Below, one piece after another: positions 62,029 through 64,000 of a stretch of 64,000 nucleotides of DNA. The DNA is from UBA3937 sp050951585 (GTDB lineage Bacteria > Bacillota > Peptococcia > DRI-13 > DTU073): positions 248,001-312,000 of the forward strand of contig JBMNJI010000006.1 of the NCBI GenBank assembly GCA_050951585.1, written 5' to 3'. Within the stretch, counting starts at the first letter, position 1; the number at the start of each line of letters is the position of its first letter. The notes under the pieces were generated by a model. The model was not told the DNA's origin. It made no database searches and worked only from the letters and a program-made list of their open reading frames with translations. The position numbers were made by a program, and so were the translations under genes.

Positions 62029-62460
62029 CTAGTTCTTCTCTTTAATTTTTTTCCCTAAATTTAGGCGCATGGCCACTTCACCCTGGGTCGTATGTAAATG
62101 CTCGGCAATTTCCACAATGGTTTTCCCTTGCTTGAACAGCTTCACAATCTCTTTCGTCACCGGGTCTAAGGACTCCTCTTTAAATTCCGGAGGCGGCGGA
62201 ACAGTACCAGCCTTTTTTAAACTGGTTTCCTTTTCCGCCATACTCGCCAGTAGCATTTTCCCTTCCGTGATTTGTGTTTCGATGCTTTCAAGATAATTAT
62301 TGGAGAGATAAGTGGTTTCATTAAGCAATTCCTCGATATTCTTTTGCGCTGTCAAAAAATCGAGTTTTAAAGCTACAAACTTATTCATTTTATAGGATAT
62401 AACCAGTAATAAGGAAAGATTAATTATGAGAGTAAGCAAGTTTAGTACAAAAATCTTCAA
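62029..62460 (-). CDS. Membrane coiled-coil protein with C-terminal helix-turn-helix-like DUF6115
   Basis: A 143-residue protein: transmembrane helix at about residues 4-22, coiled coil about 30-80, proline-rich linker (VPPPPEF near 87-93), and a C-terminal KLFKQGKTIVEIAEHLHTTQGEVAMRL near 107-133 typical of DUF6115. Bacillus SwrB (YlxL), which sits just before rpsB, has the same layout, so this may be a SwrB counterpart (inference). TTG start behind GGAGGCGTTATCT. Confidence 0.7.
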   Translation of the reverse strand: MKIFVLNLLTLIINLSLLLVISYKMNKFVALKLDFLTAQKNIEELLNETTYLSNNYLESIETQITEGKMLLASMAEKETSLKKAGTVPPPPEFKEESLDPVTKEIVKLFKQGKTIVEIAEHLHTTQGEVAMRLNLGKKIKEKN

Positions 62461-62499
62461 AGATAACGCCTCCGCTTTTCCTATTAATCGATCATCAGC

Positions 62500-62838
62500 T
62501 TAAACCCTGATATCAATATATCTGCCTTTTTTGTCTTTGTTTTGCCGCTCACTATTCTCCAGCTTTTCCTGGCTCTTCTCACCATGATCAGCCGTGCTTT
62601 CCTCATGTTGTTGCTCACGGCTTTCTCTTTGCTTTTTCTTTTCCTCGTTTTGGATTTTTCCTTGCTTAACTGTATCTAGTTCATTAACAGTCTGTTGCTG
62701 TCGCTGTAACTCATCTTTAATTACCTGATTCTGAATCTGTTGATCCGTTTGTTGTTGACCCTGAACGGTACGATTCACTCTTTCCACTTCACCGGCACGC
62801 GGTACAATCACTTGCATATCAATGGGGTTAATGGTCAT
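62500..62838 (-). CDS. Low-complexity Gln/Glu/Lys-rich small protein
   Basis: A 112-residue hydrophilic protein, mostly predicted helix, ending GRYIDIRV. No recognised domain. ATG overlaps the FapA stop as ATGA. From memory, short proteins ending in a YIDIR motif occur next to FapA/flagellar genes in related clostridia, but their function is unknown. Confidence 0.6.
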   Translation of the reverse strand: MTINPIDMQVIVPRAGEVERVNRTVQGQQQTDQQIQNQVIKDELQRQQQTVNELDTVKQGKIQNEEKKKQRESREQQHEESTADHGEKSQEKLENSERQNKDKKGRYIDIRV

Positions 62839-64000
62839 ATATTAAACCCCCTTACCTCAAATTCATCAAAGCGAAATTCGACCCTGTTTCTTTCTTCATC
62901 AACATAATAGGTAGATTTCCCAATCGTAATAACCACTCCGGAATAAACCGTATTCATCACCCGGATTTTTGCCGTTTCTGCAGCCGTAAAAATATCCTCG
63001 AGCTCCATCATCCGCATCTTCAATTCAGCAATTTCTTTTTCCTTTTGATATTGCAGACGGTAGATCTTCGTAAAAAGCTGGTTCTTATCCGGCGGCAATG
63101 TTCCGGTTTTCTCTTTCATGATACTCAAGATATTATAACTCTTCTGGAGCTCATCAATTTCCTTATTCAGTTTGGTAATTCTTGGCACTAACATTTTATA
63201 TTCTTCACGGAGTTCCGGAATAACCCCTACTTCCAACGCCGTTATCGTACCCATCGGTGCACCGATATTTTTCGCCTCAATTTCCTGCCCTACCGTTACT
63301 CTGCCGCCAACAATTAATCCTTTTTTTCCGCTAACGCTGAGCTTTTTCCCTGCCATTACCCGGCTATGCATAATCGCTTCTGAAACAATTAATTCTTCGG
63401 CACAACGTACCTCACTGTTCTCAATATAACGGACAAAGATACTTCCCTGCACATTAACTGTGCCGCGGACAATTCCTTTATTAACCTTCAGATTTCCTCC
63501 GGCAATAACCTTGCCCTCCAGATTGCCGAAAATTTCTACATCTCCGCCTGCTTCAATCAGGAAGGAATGCTTCTGACTGCCCCTCACAATCACATTCCCC
63601 GGAAAGATAATATTACCGGTCTGAAAGTCAACATCACCTTTCACTTCAAAGGTGGAATACACGTTTATTTTTCCGCCAATATAGTTCACGTGCCCTTGCT
63701 GTGTGGAGATCAGTTTCGAGTTATTCTCAATAATCTTCGTATTAGCCCCTACTGGTAAACGAATTTCTTTGCCGTGCGGCGCACGTACCACCTGCCCTAA
63801 GATATCTTTGCCATTTACTCCGGGAGTAGCCGGAATTCGTTCCGCCAGCACTGTGCCTTCATCAACAATTTGAATTAGACCCAGGTCATAAAAATCTACA
63901 CTTCCATTCTCCAATTCCTTGGGCTTCAAGGCACTGCTCTGTATATCGACCATGAAACGGATGGTCGCATCTTGACCTTCTTGCGGTTTTTCGCCCTCGG
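62835..64000 (-). CDS. fapA: FapA-family (DUF342) protein, partial (N-terminus off window)
   Basis: Flagellar assembly protein A-type protein. The frame is open to the right edge, so the true start lies outside; the ATG at 63953 is internal (the preceding in-frame residues EGEKPQEGQDATIRF read as normal FapA). Features: ATPGVNGKDILGQVVRAP (about 23-40 from 63953), the right-handed beta-helix with repeated GGDVEIFGNLEGKVIAGG-type turns near 132-149, then a long C-terminal helix (about 245-320). Followed by two small genes and rpsB. Confidence 0.88.
   Translation of the reverse strand, partial: EGEKPQEGQDATIRFMVDIQSSALKPKELENGSVDFYDLGLIQIVDEGTVLAERIPATPGVNGKDILGQVVRAPHGKEIRLPVGANTKIIENNSKLISTQQGHVNYIGGKINVYSTFEVKGDVDFQTGNIIFPGNVIVRGSQKHSFLIEAGGDVEIFGNLEGKVIAGGNLKVNKGIVRGTVNVQGSIFVRYIENSEVRCAEELIVSEAIMHSRVMAGKKLSVSGKKGLIVGGRVTVGQEIEAKNIGAPMGTITALEVGVIPELREEYKMLVPRITKLNKEIDELQKSYNILSIMKEKTGTLPPDKNQLFTKIYRLQYQKEKEIAELKMRMMELEDIFTAAETAKIRVMNTVYSGVVITIGKSTYYVDEERNRVEFRFDEFEVRGFNI

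Overview
Every gene I can support in this 64 kb lies on the minus strand, so transcription runs from high to low coordinates. The gene order is the classic core chromosome block of spore-forming Firmicutes (rpsB-tsf-pyrH-frr-uppS-cdsA-dxr-rseP-proS-polC-rimP-nusA-infB-truB-ribF-rpsO-pnp, then dapA, RNase J, tepA, spoIIIE, rimO-pgsA, cinA, recA, rny, ymdB, spoVS). Sporulation-linked genes (spoVS, spoIIIE, tepA, ylxY-like, ytvI-like), moderate-to-low GC, cobalamin genes and small proteins of the kind seen in Peptococcaceae suggest a spore-forming anaerobic clostridium of that general group. I cannot name the species. I saw no rRNA, tRNA, insertion sequence, prophage or CRISPR array.

Layout, in transcription order from the right edge: a flagellar-polymerisation-control (FapA) gene cut by the window edge plus two small companions (63-64 kb to 62.0 kb), which probably mark the border of a motility operon; rpsB-tsf; pyrH-frr-small gene-uppS-cdsA-ytvI-dxr-rseP-ispG-proS, giving ribosome recycling, undecaprenyl and isoprenoid synthesis and membrane biogenesis; glycosyltransferase and mgtC; polC; an accessory segment (41.4-45.4 kb) with an alpha/beta hydrolase, a GNAT enzyme, three micro-ORFs, an isochorismatase-fold hydrolase and a MATE exporter; rimP-nusA-rnpM-L7Ae-infB-rbfA-nrnA-truB-ribF; rpsO; pnp; ylxY-like deacetylase, D,D-carboxypeptidase and M16 peptidase; dapB-dapA under a lysine riboswitch; RNase J; tepA-ylzJ; spoIIIE; rodZ-like; rimO-pgsA-pgpA; an FtsH-like protease unit; cinA and a membrane phosphoesterase; a DEAD-box helicase; recA-recX; rny-ymdB-spoVS; dipeptidase and PHP phosphoesterase; and cobU-cobS at the left edge.

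Regulatory sequence is rich. recA has a near-ideal sigma-A promoter with a LexA box over its start. dapBA has a promoter, lysine aptamer, antiterminator and terminator that can be read base by base. rny has a strong promoter and a leader with nested long-range inverted repeats. RNase J has a leader with two hairpin/U-run elements. The rimP-nusA operon has a leader hairpin. Sigma-H-type promoters are seen before spoVS and pyrH, with a weaker one before pnp.

Most of the window is conserved housekeeping. The points most worth a second look are a PolC polymerase that appears to lack the inserted proofreading exonuclease, a 46-residue protein carrying the GGADGPT signature of sodium-pump decarboxylase beta subunits behind a good promoter and ribosome site, and the structured leaders of the two main RNase genes.
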